Shown here in pieces: positions 23,150 to 32,791 of a stretch of DNA of 64,000 nt (the stretch's first letter is position 1; the number at the start of each line of letters is the position of its first letter). The stretch is from Acephala macrosclerotiorum (Eukaryota > Ascomycota > Leotiomycetes > Helotiales > Mollisiaceae), in assembly GCA_014904845.1 (NCBI GenBank), contig MU119220.1, forward strand, positions 62,001 through 126,000, read 5' to 3'. Made by a program: the position numbers and the translations under genes. Below the pieces are notes generated by a model that was not told where the DNA came from, made no database searches, and worked only from the letters and a program-made list of their open reading frames with translations.

Positions 23150-24148
23150 ATTGGCATCTGGAGGAAAGACATGTAAAAAGTAAGCAAAGTGGAATCATTT
23201 TCCAGCCGTGTTCTTGTATATTCAATGTATATTCAATGTATATTAGTTTGTACATCAGAAAAGATACCCACAGCTCTTCAAACAATGAACATTGTTCGGT
23301 ACATGTTGTTTTGCTCCCAAGGATTAACCCTTGGCAGAATCATATTACTACCTCTCCAAACTCTTGGTTTCTGGTTAAATATGCTTTACATATACTGCAG
23401 AGAGTAATGTTAGTTCTCATATCAGCTAATATGGCTGTAAATAGCTCCAAGTAACCATGCATGTATAAGTTTTTGCAAGTTTTTACTTTCAACTCTCACG
23501 CAGAAACCTGACCTCCTGTACACAGACATTCAGAATTTAACCACAAGTTGTAATAGCCTACACGAGATGGAAACACGACCTGATTTTTGTCTACGCAAAG
23601 AAGACAATAGCTTTTGACGACTTTGTGATCAAGTTCTACTTTTCACCATAGCCTATACAAGACAGTATCCTCAGTAGGATAATAGTACCTCAGTTTTTGC
23701 CGTCAACTCTTGTATTTTGCCATGATCCACGGGACGATAGCAATAAAAAGATTTTGCTGTCAAGCTGTCGAAAGTGGGTCTGAAACTAAATGACACCACG
23801 TTGTCTTGCTGTCAACTTTATTCCATAAGAGCTTCAATCTGTTATTCTAAATTCAAGAATCATCTTTGTTTTTTGACAGACAGAATTGACGCGACAATAG
23901 CTTGCCAGGGTTGTCACTTTATCGTGAATGAAAGTCAGTACATGATTTCCGAACGAACCGCATTACGCTTCCTATCCTAGTGTCAGCTTTCACAGATCTT
24001 GATTTCCCACACAACATCCGAAAATCATTCTTCTTTCTGCGCACTAGCTCTAGCCGGACGATAGCCCCTTCTGGGCAACTTGACAGCGAGGTCTATTCGC
24101 TATTACACTTGACGATGGCTTCTTGATACCTTTTGGGATTTTTGGCAC
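23150..24148. other. AT-rich intergenic region with repeated short motifs
   Basis: No gene seen. Holds the motif series at 23603-24151 listed separately, plus a short tandem TATTCAATGTA repeat near 23,217-23,240. Confidence 0.55.
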
Positions 24149-24151
24149 TTG
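23603..24151 (+). repeat. Series of GAC(A/G)ATAGC and TTGACAG/CTGTCAA motifs
   Basis: GAC(A/G)ATAGC occurs at about 23603, 23733, 23893 and 24057. TTGAC(A/G) or its complement GTCAA occurs at least eight times (for example 23615, 23704, 23759, 23812, 23875, 24080, 24108, 24146). Spacing is irregular (100-165 bp), so this is not a simple tandem repeat; it may be a diverged minisatellite or a set of binding sites. Confidence 0.4.
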
Positions 24152-25526
24152 ACAGTAAGCCTATCATCTCCCAACCACAATACTCTTCCTATCTTTGGGC
24201 TACGTCTCTTCACAGATCGTCGCACCAACTTCCACCTCTTTTTTGGGGTTTTGCGCACCGCATTCGCCCGGATGAGACCCTCCCAATCACTCGAGTCTCG
24301 GCGATACGAACCATGCTCTTTCGTTGTCAAGAACAATCGATTCGTCCGAGATGTCATCTTCGAAGGTTTCGACCCTACAAGCTGGTCCGGTGTGTGGCCT
24401 CTGTTGTGGTGAGGAAGGAGCTGACAAGGAATTGTGGATTATGTTGGGACTATACCAGCACGGTCTGTGTGTTCACCTTCTTTCTGGCCCTCAGATTGAT
24501 GAATAGGGTATGTTTTTCATATTTCGCTCCATCTATTTGGCGTAGCCGACACCGTTTTGGTTGCCCATTCGTCCTAGGTTGACCGCCGCGAGAAGAAAAA
24601 AGCTAAGGGCGATGTCGCCTCGACCAACACCCCTGTCAATAAGAAAGGTGGTGTCGTTTCGTCCGGGAAGCCGGTGTCATCGAGTGAGTTGGTGTCGGCC
24701 GGAAAGGTGATGTCACCGAGTGAATTGGTTTCAGCAGGAAACATGGCTTCACTTCCGTCCGCCCAACCCGATCCAGTTACATTCTCAATGTCGGTCCCAA
24801 CGATCCCAACTCTAAGTGCGAATGCGATGTCCGGACAATGAACCGGACTCACGACATCTGGCATCAACAACAATGTCATAATGGCAAATTCCTTTATGCA
24901 TAATGCTGACACATCAATGCTCTTTGGCGCTCAGCAAGGACAAGGTGTTGGTTATCCAATGATTGGCTTTGTGGGAGGCAATGACGTTCGAGGTCAAGCA
25001 GGACAGCAGTATTCAGACATGGGCTTCATGCAAAACAGGACTTGCGACAAGGTTAAGCTGGAAATCAGTACTCGAGTATCAGCTATTCACAAAGCAATGG
25101 TCAACAAGGTCAAGGTGGCAATTAGTTCTCGAGTATTGGCTTTATGCAAAGCAATACTCAGCAAGCCCAAGGCGGAAATCAATTCTTGAGCATGGTTGGC
25201 ATGGGTTTATGCAAAACAACACTCAACAAGGTCAAGCTGGACCGCAATCAAACATAACTTTCTACATTCAAGCTCAGCGCCAACAAGGTCAAGCAGGACA
25301 GCAGGTCTCGAACAACATGGGCTTCGAACTTTATCCAACTCCAAACATCTCTTTCGATGCTGGATTCAACTTCCTCGGTGGCAACTTCAGCTACGGAAAT
25401 GACTAGTTCTTCAACGATGCTACGACTACGACTGAACAAAGCAAAATTCTGAGGGACCCAGAGACTCCTATCGCCACTGACTCCGAAGGAAACGCCGATC
25501 TCATGAAGGAGCTCTTTGACGAATGA
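24149..25526 (+). pseudogene. Decayed Gln/Gly-rich repeat protein gene
   Basis: Coding-like blocks: 24,240-24,510 (NRFVRDVIFEGFDP.., with a frame change near 24,405), an intron-like gap (GTATGT near 24,510 to CTAG at 24,577), then 24,578-25,526. The second part begins VDRREKKKAK and contains Ser-rich repeats and then a Gln/Gly repeat of about 20-22 residues (QQGQAGNQ..MGFMQN). It is interrupted by TGA at 24838, TAA and TAG within the repeats, frame changes near 25,050 and 25,195, and TAG at 25404, after which FFNDATTTTEQSKILRDPE continues to a TGA at 25524. Three stops fit CAA-to-TAA or CAG-to-TAG. Original function unknown. Confidence 0.6.
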
Positions 25527-26635
25527 TAATTCCGGCGCTACTGCATCCTTGGAATCGCATTCGCGAACGACTCGGTATGTTTTGGGGAGGAAGAAATAAT
25601 TGCACTTAGTCTTTTTGATATTGGGCTGAGCGAGTTGTTTCAGCGTAGAGGGAAAAAAGCGCGTTATTTGGATTCCTTTTTGATACTGAGCTGAGACAGT
25701 TGGTCTAGGTACTTGGAGTAGAAGCGGTCTATTTAGTTTTTGATACTTGGCTCTACATTTGGATTTTCTTACTGCAGCTACAGAACGATTCCGAGGAGCA
25801 TCAACTGCGCAGGCTGGATTTCTTTGAAGATTTTTGTTTGCAGGATGGTTCTCGATTGGATTGGTCATAGGGACAGCATTGATTTGGAGCCTTTGCTCAA
25901 ATGATATTCTCAATTGGATCGATGATAAAGGCGGCCTACTTGGAGCTTTGGCTAGCTTGTCAAAGGCACAAATAACAATAAAAGTGGTGCGTATTTACAT
26001 CCCTCGCAGATCTCAAACGTGACTCGCAAGTACTAAATGTTCGTATCCTAAAGTAAACAATTACAAGGTGGCAAATGTGTAAAGCGCTGACCTAGTGCAA
26101 TGTACAGGCCGTAAGCGCGATGTCAAATAAGACTGCGGATAATTGTTGCGAACTAGGATATTTCACCTTTCCAAAGTTGCGATGCTGCTTAGGGACAATA
26201 CTACTCTTGAAATATATTGCAGTTCATGTGATTATAATTCATCAAAAAACGTGATCGAAGACGGCTCTAGCATGTTGTCGAGAACTTTATCCTTGGCGCT
26301 CAAAGTCCCAGAGAGCATGGAGCTTTCTGCTCTTGAAAGTTGGAACTTAGATAAGGGACATGGTTCAGTTGACTCTGAAGGGCCTCCCCAATACGAGATT
26401 AAATTGATTGTATTGAAGTTGGTAAGTGGCGTAGGAGCCATATGCATGATGCAGGAGTGAAGGGAAGTTTGCAGAACGGGAAGCGGCACAGGGCTTCAGC
26501 CTACGGGAGCACTGCGGAGCAGCCTTGTTGGTGAGGCAATCCAGGCGATCTGTCACGACTACGAACCTTTCTTCAAACACAAAAGGCTTGCCTTCCACCA
26601 TCCTTCCATCTATTCATTCCTTCACGACTGGAAAG
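25527..26635. other. Intergenic region, nothing recognised
   Basis: About 1.1 kb. A repeated phrase of the type TTTTTGATA(C/T)TGGGCT/TGAGC occurs near 25,610-25,750. A 105-codon plus-strand frame at 26,143-26,460 has no recognisable features. The end contains the STE24 promoter. Confidence 0.45.
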
Positions 26636-28114
26636 ATGGATGTTCTTCAGGTAGGATTTATTCCTAAAAGCTTCAAGCTCCCATTTCCTAGAAGCATCTA
26701 ACAAAAGCGCAGCGCCTTGCCCGGTTCCTCGATCGACCACTCTTCCCTTGGAAGAAGCTCATTGTCGGATTCTCACTTGCGCAATACCTATTTGAAGGTT
26801 TCCTCTCCCTGCGACAGTATCAAGTCCTCAAGCAAACCCGTCCGCCAAAAGTCCTGCAAAATGAAGTTTCCCAAGAGGTCTTCGACAAGAGTCAAGCTTA
26901 TGGCCGAGCCAAAGCCAAATTCGGTCTCTTCAGTGGTCTTTACGGCCAGATCCAAAACACTGCTTTCATCTACTACGACGTTCTGCCCAAACTTTGGGCT
27001 CTGACTGGCTCATGGCTCCTTCAATTTGCACCCGAACGATTCTCCGGCGAAATCTCACACTCGATCGTGTTTGTCCTTACCTTCATCGTAATCCAGCAGG
27101 TCCTGTCACTTCCGACTTCGATTTACCATACATTTGTGTTGGAGGAGAAGTTCGGCTTCAATAAACAAACTCCTAAGCTATTTGTCATGGATATGCTGAA
27201 GGGGCAGATGCTGGCGTTCATTCTTGCCCCTCCTATTCTCGCTGGGTTCTTGGCTATCGTTCAGAAGACTGGAAATAAGTTCTTCTATTACCTCTGGATG
27301 TTTGGAGCTGGTCTGCAGGTCTTCATGATCACCATATACCCGATTACTATTCTGCCACTTTTCAACAAGCTTTCTCCTCTCCAGCCAGGCGACTTGAAGG
27401 AAGGCGTCGAAGGACTTGCTAAGCGCCTCAAGTTCCCGCTTCACGAGTTATATGTTATTGATGGAAGCAAGCGAAGTGCACACAGCAACGCATATTTCTT
27501 CGGGATGCCATGGAAGAAGCACATCGTCATCTACGATACCTTGATTGAGAAGAGCGAGACACAAGAAGTGGTAGCTGTTCTTGCACACGAGCTTGGTCAC
27601 TGGAGTCTTGGACATACAACTAGGCTCTTTGGAATCTCTCAGGTATGCATTTGAGTCCAAGATGGAGACTATTTATTACTAACAGCTGTAGGCTCACTTC
27701 TTCTACATCTTTGCCCTCTTCTCCGTATTCATCAACAACAGGTCCCTATACGAATCCTTCGGTTTCCACAAAGAGTTCCCCATCATAATCGGCTTCATTC
27801 TTTTCTCCGATGCTCTTGCCCCTATGGATACAGTAATCAAGCTGTTGATGAACATCCTCAGCCGAAGATATGAATTCCAAGCCGATGAATTCGCACAGAA
27901 GTTGGGATACTCGACAGAGCTAGCCCGCTCTCTTATTAAGCTACAGATCCAGAATCTGAGCACAATGGATGCCGATTGGATGTATGCAAGTTACCACTTC
28001 TCCCATCCAATTTTGTCCGAGAGATTGGGAGCTTTGGGTTGGTACGGCGACTCGAAACCAGTATCGGATACCAAGGATGAGAAGGTTGTGCAAGCTAGCG
28101 GTAGAGAGTTGTAG
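26636..28114 (+). CDS. STE24: CAAX prenyl protease 1 (zinc metalloprotease Ste24)
   Basis: Polytopic ER/nuclear-envelope M48A protease that removes the aaX tripeptide of farnesylated CaaX proteins and further trims a-factor. Exons 26636-26650, 26713-27642 and 27692-28114, 455 residues, matching the family length. The first exon encodes only MDVLQ; its 62-nt intron ends at GCGCAG. Zinc site HELGH at 297-301, with the third ligand region RRYEFQADEFA in exon 3. Several membrane helices (FVLTFIVIQQVLSLP, LAFILAPPILAGFLAIV, WMFGAGLQVFMITIY). The C-terminal HPILSERLGAL is a hallmark. Confidence 0.96.
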
Positions 28115-28187
28115 ACACAATAGAACGCTGCCTTGCGACCATGTCTTTTGCCATCGTGTCGTCGTATCGAGATAATTTGTGATATAC

Positions 28188-28841
28188 TCAGCGCTCAGCC
28201 GCAGCCAGCCTCATCTTTTCGTTCTTTTCTCGTCGTTCTTGCAACATTTTCTCCCTCTTGGCTGTCTTTCTCGCCTCTTTGTCGGTTGGTTTCTTGATCG
28301 GAGACTTCGTAACACCATTCGTCTTCGTCGTCTTCTTCGGGACCTTCACCGCATGAGCATCCGCATGAGCATCCTCATCCTCCCGTTCCCTCTCATCCAC
28401 AACCGCCCTATCAACCTCCAAATCCGACTCTTCCCCCGCCTGCCCGACAACATGCCCCTCATCCCCAATCTCACCCCCTTCAATACTCTGCTCCCTTTGG
28501 TACTCATCCAAATCCATCCACCCCTCCCCCCCATCCATCGCTCCTTGTCCCTGATTAACACCATCATCCATGCCCTCCGCAACCGTCACATTGTTTTCCT
28601 CCAAATCTAAAGTTGGCGCAAGCCATTCTCCTCGTAAACCAGCTTCGACTCGTTGTAGGTTGTAGATTGTGACACTGGAGGAACTGGAGCCGGCCGTTGG
28701 ACCTGAGGGGTCGAGTTTTGCGTTTGGGAGGAGGTGGGGGGAGGTGGTTGTAGCGGAGAGGTAGGTAGTGAGGAATTTGAGGGCGATTTCTTGGGTCACT
28801 GGTATTGAGGGGCCGAGACGGTGGGGTGGGAAGGCGGACAT
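28188..28841 (-). CDS. Uncharacterised acidic protein with basic C-terminus
   Basis: Single exon, 217 residues. The N-terminus (HRLGPSIPVTQEIALKFLTTYL) and VTIYNLQRVEAGLRGEWL look folded; I recall similar openings in other ascomycetes, usually unnamed. An acidic, disordered middle and a Lys/Arg/Glu helical tail (KEARKTAKREKMLQERREK) suggest nucleic-acid or nucleolar association, which is inference. It converges with STE24 and diverges from bL34m. Confidence 0.7.
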   Translation of the reverse strand: MSAFPPHRLGPSIPVTQEIALKFLTTYLSATTTSPHLLPNAKLDPSGPTAGSSSSSVTIYNLQRVEAGLRGEWLAPTLDLEENNVTVAEGMDDGVNQGQGAMDGGEGWMDLDEYQREQSIEGGEIGDEGHVVGQAGEESDLEVDRAVVDEREREDEDAHADAHAVKVPKKTTKTNGVTKSPIKKPTDKEARKTAKREKMLQERREKNEKMRLAAAER

Positions 28842-29038
28842 TTTGTGAGATAGTGGACTGAGTCAATTGAGACAATGAGTATTTTGTGAGAGTTGCGGAG
28901 CGATTGTGTCTTTGAATGTATCTGGGACGAAGAAGCTCTCGATATTTTTTAGGTCGGAGCGGCCGCTAGCGTTTAGCAACGACGGGCATTGAACAAACTC
29001 CAACCTTTAAACGCGACTTCAGCATCCACGCCCAATTG
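28842..29038. promoter_or_regulatory. Compact divergent promoter
   Basis: 197 bp between the start of the acidic protein gene and the start of the bL34m gene. It contains GGAGCGGCCGC near 28,955. No TATA box of conviction. Confidence 0.5.
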
Positions 29039-29515
29039 ATGAAGATGCTGTGCCTTCGCTGCTCTCAAGGCTTTAGTGCCACATTCAAAACTTCATCGCT
29101 CTCTCAATCAGCGGTGAGGTCGGTATTTAAGACATCTTCAAAAAGGTACATATCCCATCATCATCATCCATGATTTGACAGATAGCTAACACAAAGCAGA
29201 ACTTTCACATCCTACCGAGGGCCATCTCGACCAACTTTATTTCCTTCGTCTTTCACCGTCAGACCATCTCTCCCTGGGTCGACGCCTACAACGATCACCT
29301 CGACCACAATAGAGACCCTCGATCTCCTCCCCAAGATCTCTGCACACCCAGCTCTCGGAGCAACACAAATCCGCTGCGGACCACGAAATACATTCAGTCC
29401 AAGTCATTTCGTCAGAAAGAGGCGGCATGGATTCTTGAGTAGAATTAGAACGAGGAAAGGAAGGATGACATTGGCGAGACGAAGGGCGAAGAAGAGGAGT
29501 ACTTTGAGTCATTAG
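29039..29515 (+). CDS. MRPL34: Mitochondrial ribosomal protein bL34m
   Basis: Large-subunit mitoribosomal protein. Exons 29039-29145 and 29200-29515, 140 residues, 54-nt intron. The C-terminal 45 residues are the bL34 fold: NTFSPSHFVRKRRHGFLSR, RTRKGRMTLARRRAKKR. The preceding 95 residues are a Ser/Thr/Arg-rich mitochondrial targeting and linker region, typical of fungal members. A second in-frame Met two codons downstream could also start. Confidence 0.93.
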
Positions 29516-30766
29516 AGCTTAGCAGATGTGGAAATATTGCAGGGCGGATACAGATTTATATTCGGCTCACGAAAGTTAGCGACAAAGGATGGATGTGTAT
29601 ATCAGTGGAGGAGCCCTGCTTGGGTTGTACGAATACGATGGTTAAAGCATTGGGGTTCGATGCGTTGAGTTGACTGCAGCCCTTGACCCAGATGACGCTT
29701 TTTCTGTTGGATCTATGCTATTTATACTTGATCTCGCTATGTTCTCTTACCTTGCTCTGATTGCTCATTTTGTGGTTTGATTGCGTCGTTCTTCGCCATT
29801 CAAATTCAAATTCTTCACCGTAGAATCCTTAGGCTTTTTTGCATCTAGATTCGAGACGGACCAAATAGAGTTGGCGGCAAAGAACTAATGCTAGGAAATT
29901 TTGAGGACTAGCAACAGCTTTCTCCTTTTCCATGAGATTACTGTCCTTCTTCCTGCTTAGCTCATCGCTACCCTCAATTTGTCTCTACAGTGATGGGATA
30001 TTTGAGGAGCAAATTGTATCAGCATATACACGACGAAGAATCGACATTGCTACCCACCGGCGCAAGATTTTGTTTAAGAAAGAAAGAAGGGGGCATAGAA
30101 TATCGGATAGATCTTTTCTGCCCCTTGAATTAAAGATTTGATTTCATATAAGTCTCCTCAAGCGAGGCGCTATCGGAATTGGGTCAACTTCCACCCCTTT
30201 ACAAGAAGGGACCAAAAAAAAGTCAGAAGATCTAAATGGCAAAAGACTCAGGGACAACAACAGCCGAAGCTGGGCCCCTTAGAGAAAACCCCCGGACGGG
30301 TTTTACTTGAAGTCGTATACGTATGCGGGCCAGGCGATTTTCCCACTCCACCAGGACGCACAATTTGACCTGAACTACCAAGCCTGGTAGCCGCCTTTTG
30401 TACCTCGTTAGAGAATCTGCTTATTTAAATCTATACATGTGTGTTTTGGGTGGGTCCGCTTCGGAATAGCTTCAAAGACCACTAGGCGAGGCGTAGTGCG
30501 AGGCGCTGGAATTATGCTTTTCCTTCTCTGCGAATATTTTTCCAGATTGTTACTTAGAAATCAGGAGAATGGGGGATTAGACTCGAGAATGCATTTGTTT
30601 CATCTGATTTACAGTTGCTAACACTACACAGAATGACCGAATACCATCGCTTGCTTTTAACACAGCTAGAACACCACGCTTTCATAAGTCATTACACATT
30701 ATCGTCCTGATCCATAAAATGCTCAAGTCCAAACGCGCAGCCAAAGCACATAAGCGTATAAGACAA
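29516..30766. other. Intergenic region, nothing recognised
   Basis: About 1.25 kb, AT-rich to the right. Contains the 3' UTR side of bL34m and of the repeat precursor. No gene supported. Confidence 0.5.
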
Positions 30767-31549
30767 TCAGGCACCCGTAGTCGGAACTTTCGAGGGCACA
30801 AGGTTCCCTGCGCCTTCTCCGGCTTCGGCTTCCAAAGCCCCGGTCTGCTCTCCAATGACTGCGCTATCGCTCGTACCATCGCCATCGATGTTGTTGGTCA
30901 GACCCTCCTGGTAGTCTGCTACGTCCGGATCAACGACGCCTATGACAGCTGCAGTACCAGCTCCAGCCTTATCTAATTGACGCTTCCCAGTCGGAACCTT
31001 CGAAGGCACAAGGTTCCCTGCGCCTTCTCCAGCCTCAGCTTCCAGCGCACCAACCTGTTCGCCAATGACAGCACTATCGCTAGTACCATCGCCGTCAATG
31101 TTGTTGGCCAATCCCTCCTGGTAGTCCGCAAGATCTGGGTCGACGACACCGATAACAGCAGCAGTCCCTGCACCGGCTTTGTCGAGTTGACGTCGAGCAC
31201 CAGCAGATGTGAGGAGGGATGCAGCATTCTGTCCGGCTTCCTTGACTGCTAGGCCAGAGCCAGTGTCACCATCAGCCAAGATGGCATTGCAAGCATCGCC
31301 AACGCCTGCTCCTTGACGCTTGGCTCCTGCGGATTTGAGGAGTGAGGCGGTGTTTTGGCCTGCTTCTTTGACAGCGAGCCCGGAGCCGGTATCGCCGTCT
31401 GTGAGGATGGCTTGAGCAAATATTAGTCAGGCAGCCAAAGTACAGGTGTCAGGGCACATACAATCACAACCTGCACCCACACCAACGCCTTGTGGGAGAG
31501 GAGCAGCGAAGATGGTGGTAGAAGAGAGGATGAGGAGCGCGAGACTCAT
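30767..31549 (-). CDS. Secreted Kex2-type processed tandem-repeat precursor
   Basis: Exons 31549-31462 and 31410-30767 (51-nt intron), 243 residues. A 16-residue hydrophobic signal peptide (LALLILSSTTIFAA) is followed by PLP and then four units, each starting with Gln: A1 (20-61) and A2 (62-103), 42 residues each, and B1 (104-173) and B2 (174-243), 70 residues each. Units are separated by KR, RR and KR, the sites of the Golgi protease Kex2. B1 and B2 differ at only a handful of positions; A and B share a DGD(T/G)..AV..(Q)..A core, so all four probably came from one ancestor. The organisation matches fungal Kex2-processed repeat proteins, whose products include surface or signalling peptides. 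The units are Gly/Ala/Asp-rich, with Cys only in A1 and A2. No maturation genes are adjacent. Peptide release is inferred, not shown. Confidence 0.85.
30770..31492 (-). repeat. Four repeat units within the precursor gene (A1, A2, B1, B2)
   Basis: B1 is 31189-30980 and B2 is 30979-30770, each 210 nt and nearly identical. A2 is 31315-31190; A1 runs 31492-31316 and is split by the intron. A nearly perfect 210-bp direct repeat marks recent duplication and could expand or contract. Confidence 0.85.
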
Positions 31550-32791
31550 GGTAATCCTTGGGGGTTGCATGCTGGCTGTTCGTATTGAGCAGGTGGAAGA
31601 ATACTCGAGTTGCCGGTGGAAGGCAGAAAGAGCTTAGTCTGCTTAGATACTTGAAGATTGCGATGCTGTGATGGCTTATTGTGGACTTGACGCTTTACTT
31701 CTTACTGGACAGCATGGGCAATATATCCTTCTCCAGAAAATCTCAACGTTCACTGATATGGCTCAAGATGACGAACGCCCAGCAAGCTCTTGCTATTGCA
31801 ATCTCGCAAACAACAGTTCTTCGTCTATTGCCGTGCCGTGCAGGATACATTCTTCCTTCGAATTCTTTGGCCGCCATGGACCTTTCGCGTTGTGAAAGAC
31901 GCAGCTGAAATGCAGGATGCGGTCCCTTGGCCTCATGATCATCCCATCCCAACGAGAGCTGACCAGACGGCAGCATTGCCACGAGTATGTGAGGGAATTC
32001 TAAGGGTCTTGCATCCAGTCCCACTTGGTGAAAGTAGGAAGGAAGAATTGAAGCCTTCGACATCATTTCCAGGAAGCTATTCTCTTGATAGAGTAATCAG
32101 TTGCCGAAGCAAGCGCTAACATCACAACAAGGACCCTGAAGCTTTTTCGGCATCATCCATGCGTGAGTATGGGCGTCCGGTCGAGGAGAACTAAGATGTT
32201 CTTGAAGAGGCTGCTGCAGACTTTAAGGTTAGAGCCGTCGATCGTTTCAGTGCGATGGCGCGGTGGCTTGGGTAAAGTGAGCTACCCCAGCCGTAGAAGC
32301 CAATAAGATAACATGGAAGAATAAGCTTCAACAAGATTTCGGAATAGAGTAAAGTCCTTAGCTTGATCGACATTTGGGTTCCATTTTCTCGGAATCTTAC
32401 GAACTTGTGCGACGAACCGAGCTGAATGCGAGGGCAAAACAAGATGTAGGTGGCGTTCTCGTTGCAGCGTTAGAGTAACCAATCCCCTCATGCGACCCAA
32501 AAGTTTGAGTAAAGTCAAAGGGCCAAGGGAAGAAAGGGTCCTAATGACACATGACGCTAGGAACAATCTCCGCAGTGCGGCTGATAGCATGGAGCAGGTA
32601 CTTCCAAATGACGAGCACCACAATCCAGAACTAGAAGAACTGGACGAAAGCACCCAGAGGTTGATTCCTCCGCTGCCAAGACCATAGTGTCAGGTCCTAA
32701 TGAGTGAATCTGGCGCTGTGGGATCCTTTGTGTGTCGCATTTTGGAACCCCGCGAGGGTGGCATCGAAGTGTCCTTCCTCACTTAAATTCC
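31550..32791. other. Intergenic region, nothing recognised
   Basis: About 1.2 kb between the precursor start and the HET gene stop. Several frames of 65-110 codons overlap one another on both strands; none has start context, introns or family features to support it. Confidence 0.45.

Noticed and set aside
25248..25913. 221-codon minus-strand frame
   Set aside because: It lies antisense to the Gln/Gly-rich relic, whose sense frames carry the repeat structure; no family features.
28179..28610. 143-codon plus-strand frame rich in Leu/Pro/Arg
   Set aside because: Antisense to the acidic protein gene; composition explained by complementing Glu/Asp codons.
32490..32687. 65-codon frame (HDARNNLRSAADSMEQVL)
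   Set aside because: Reads like a protein but is short and isolated, with no introns or flanking exons; not enough to call.
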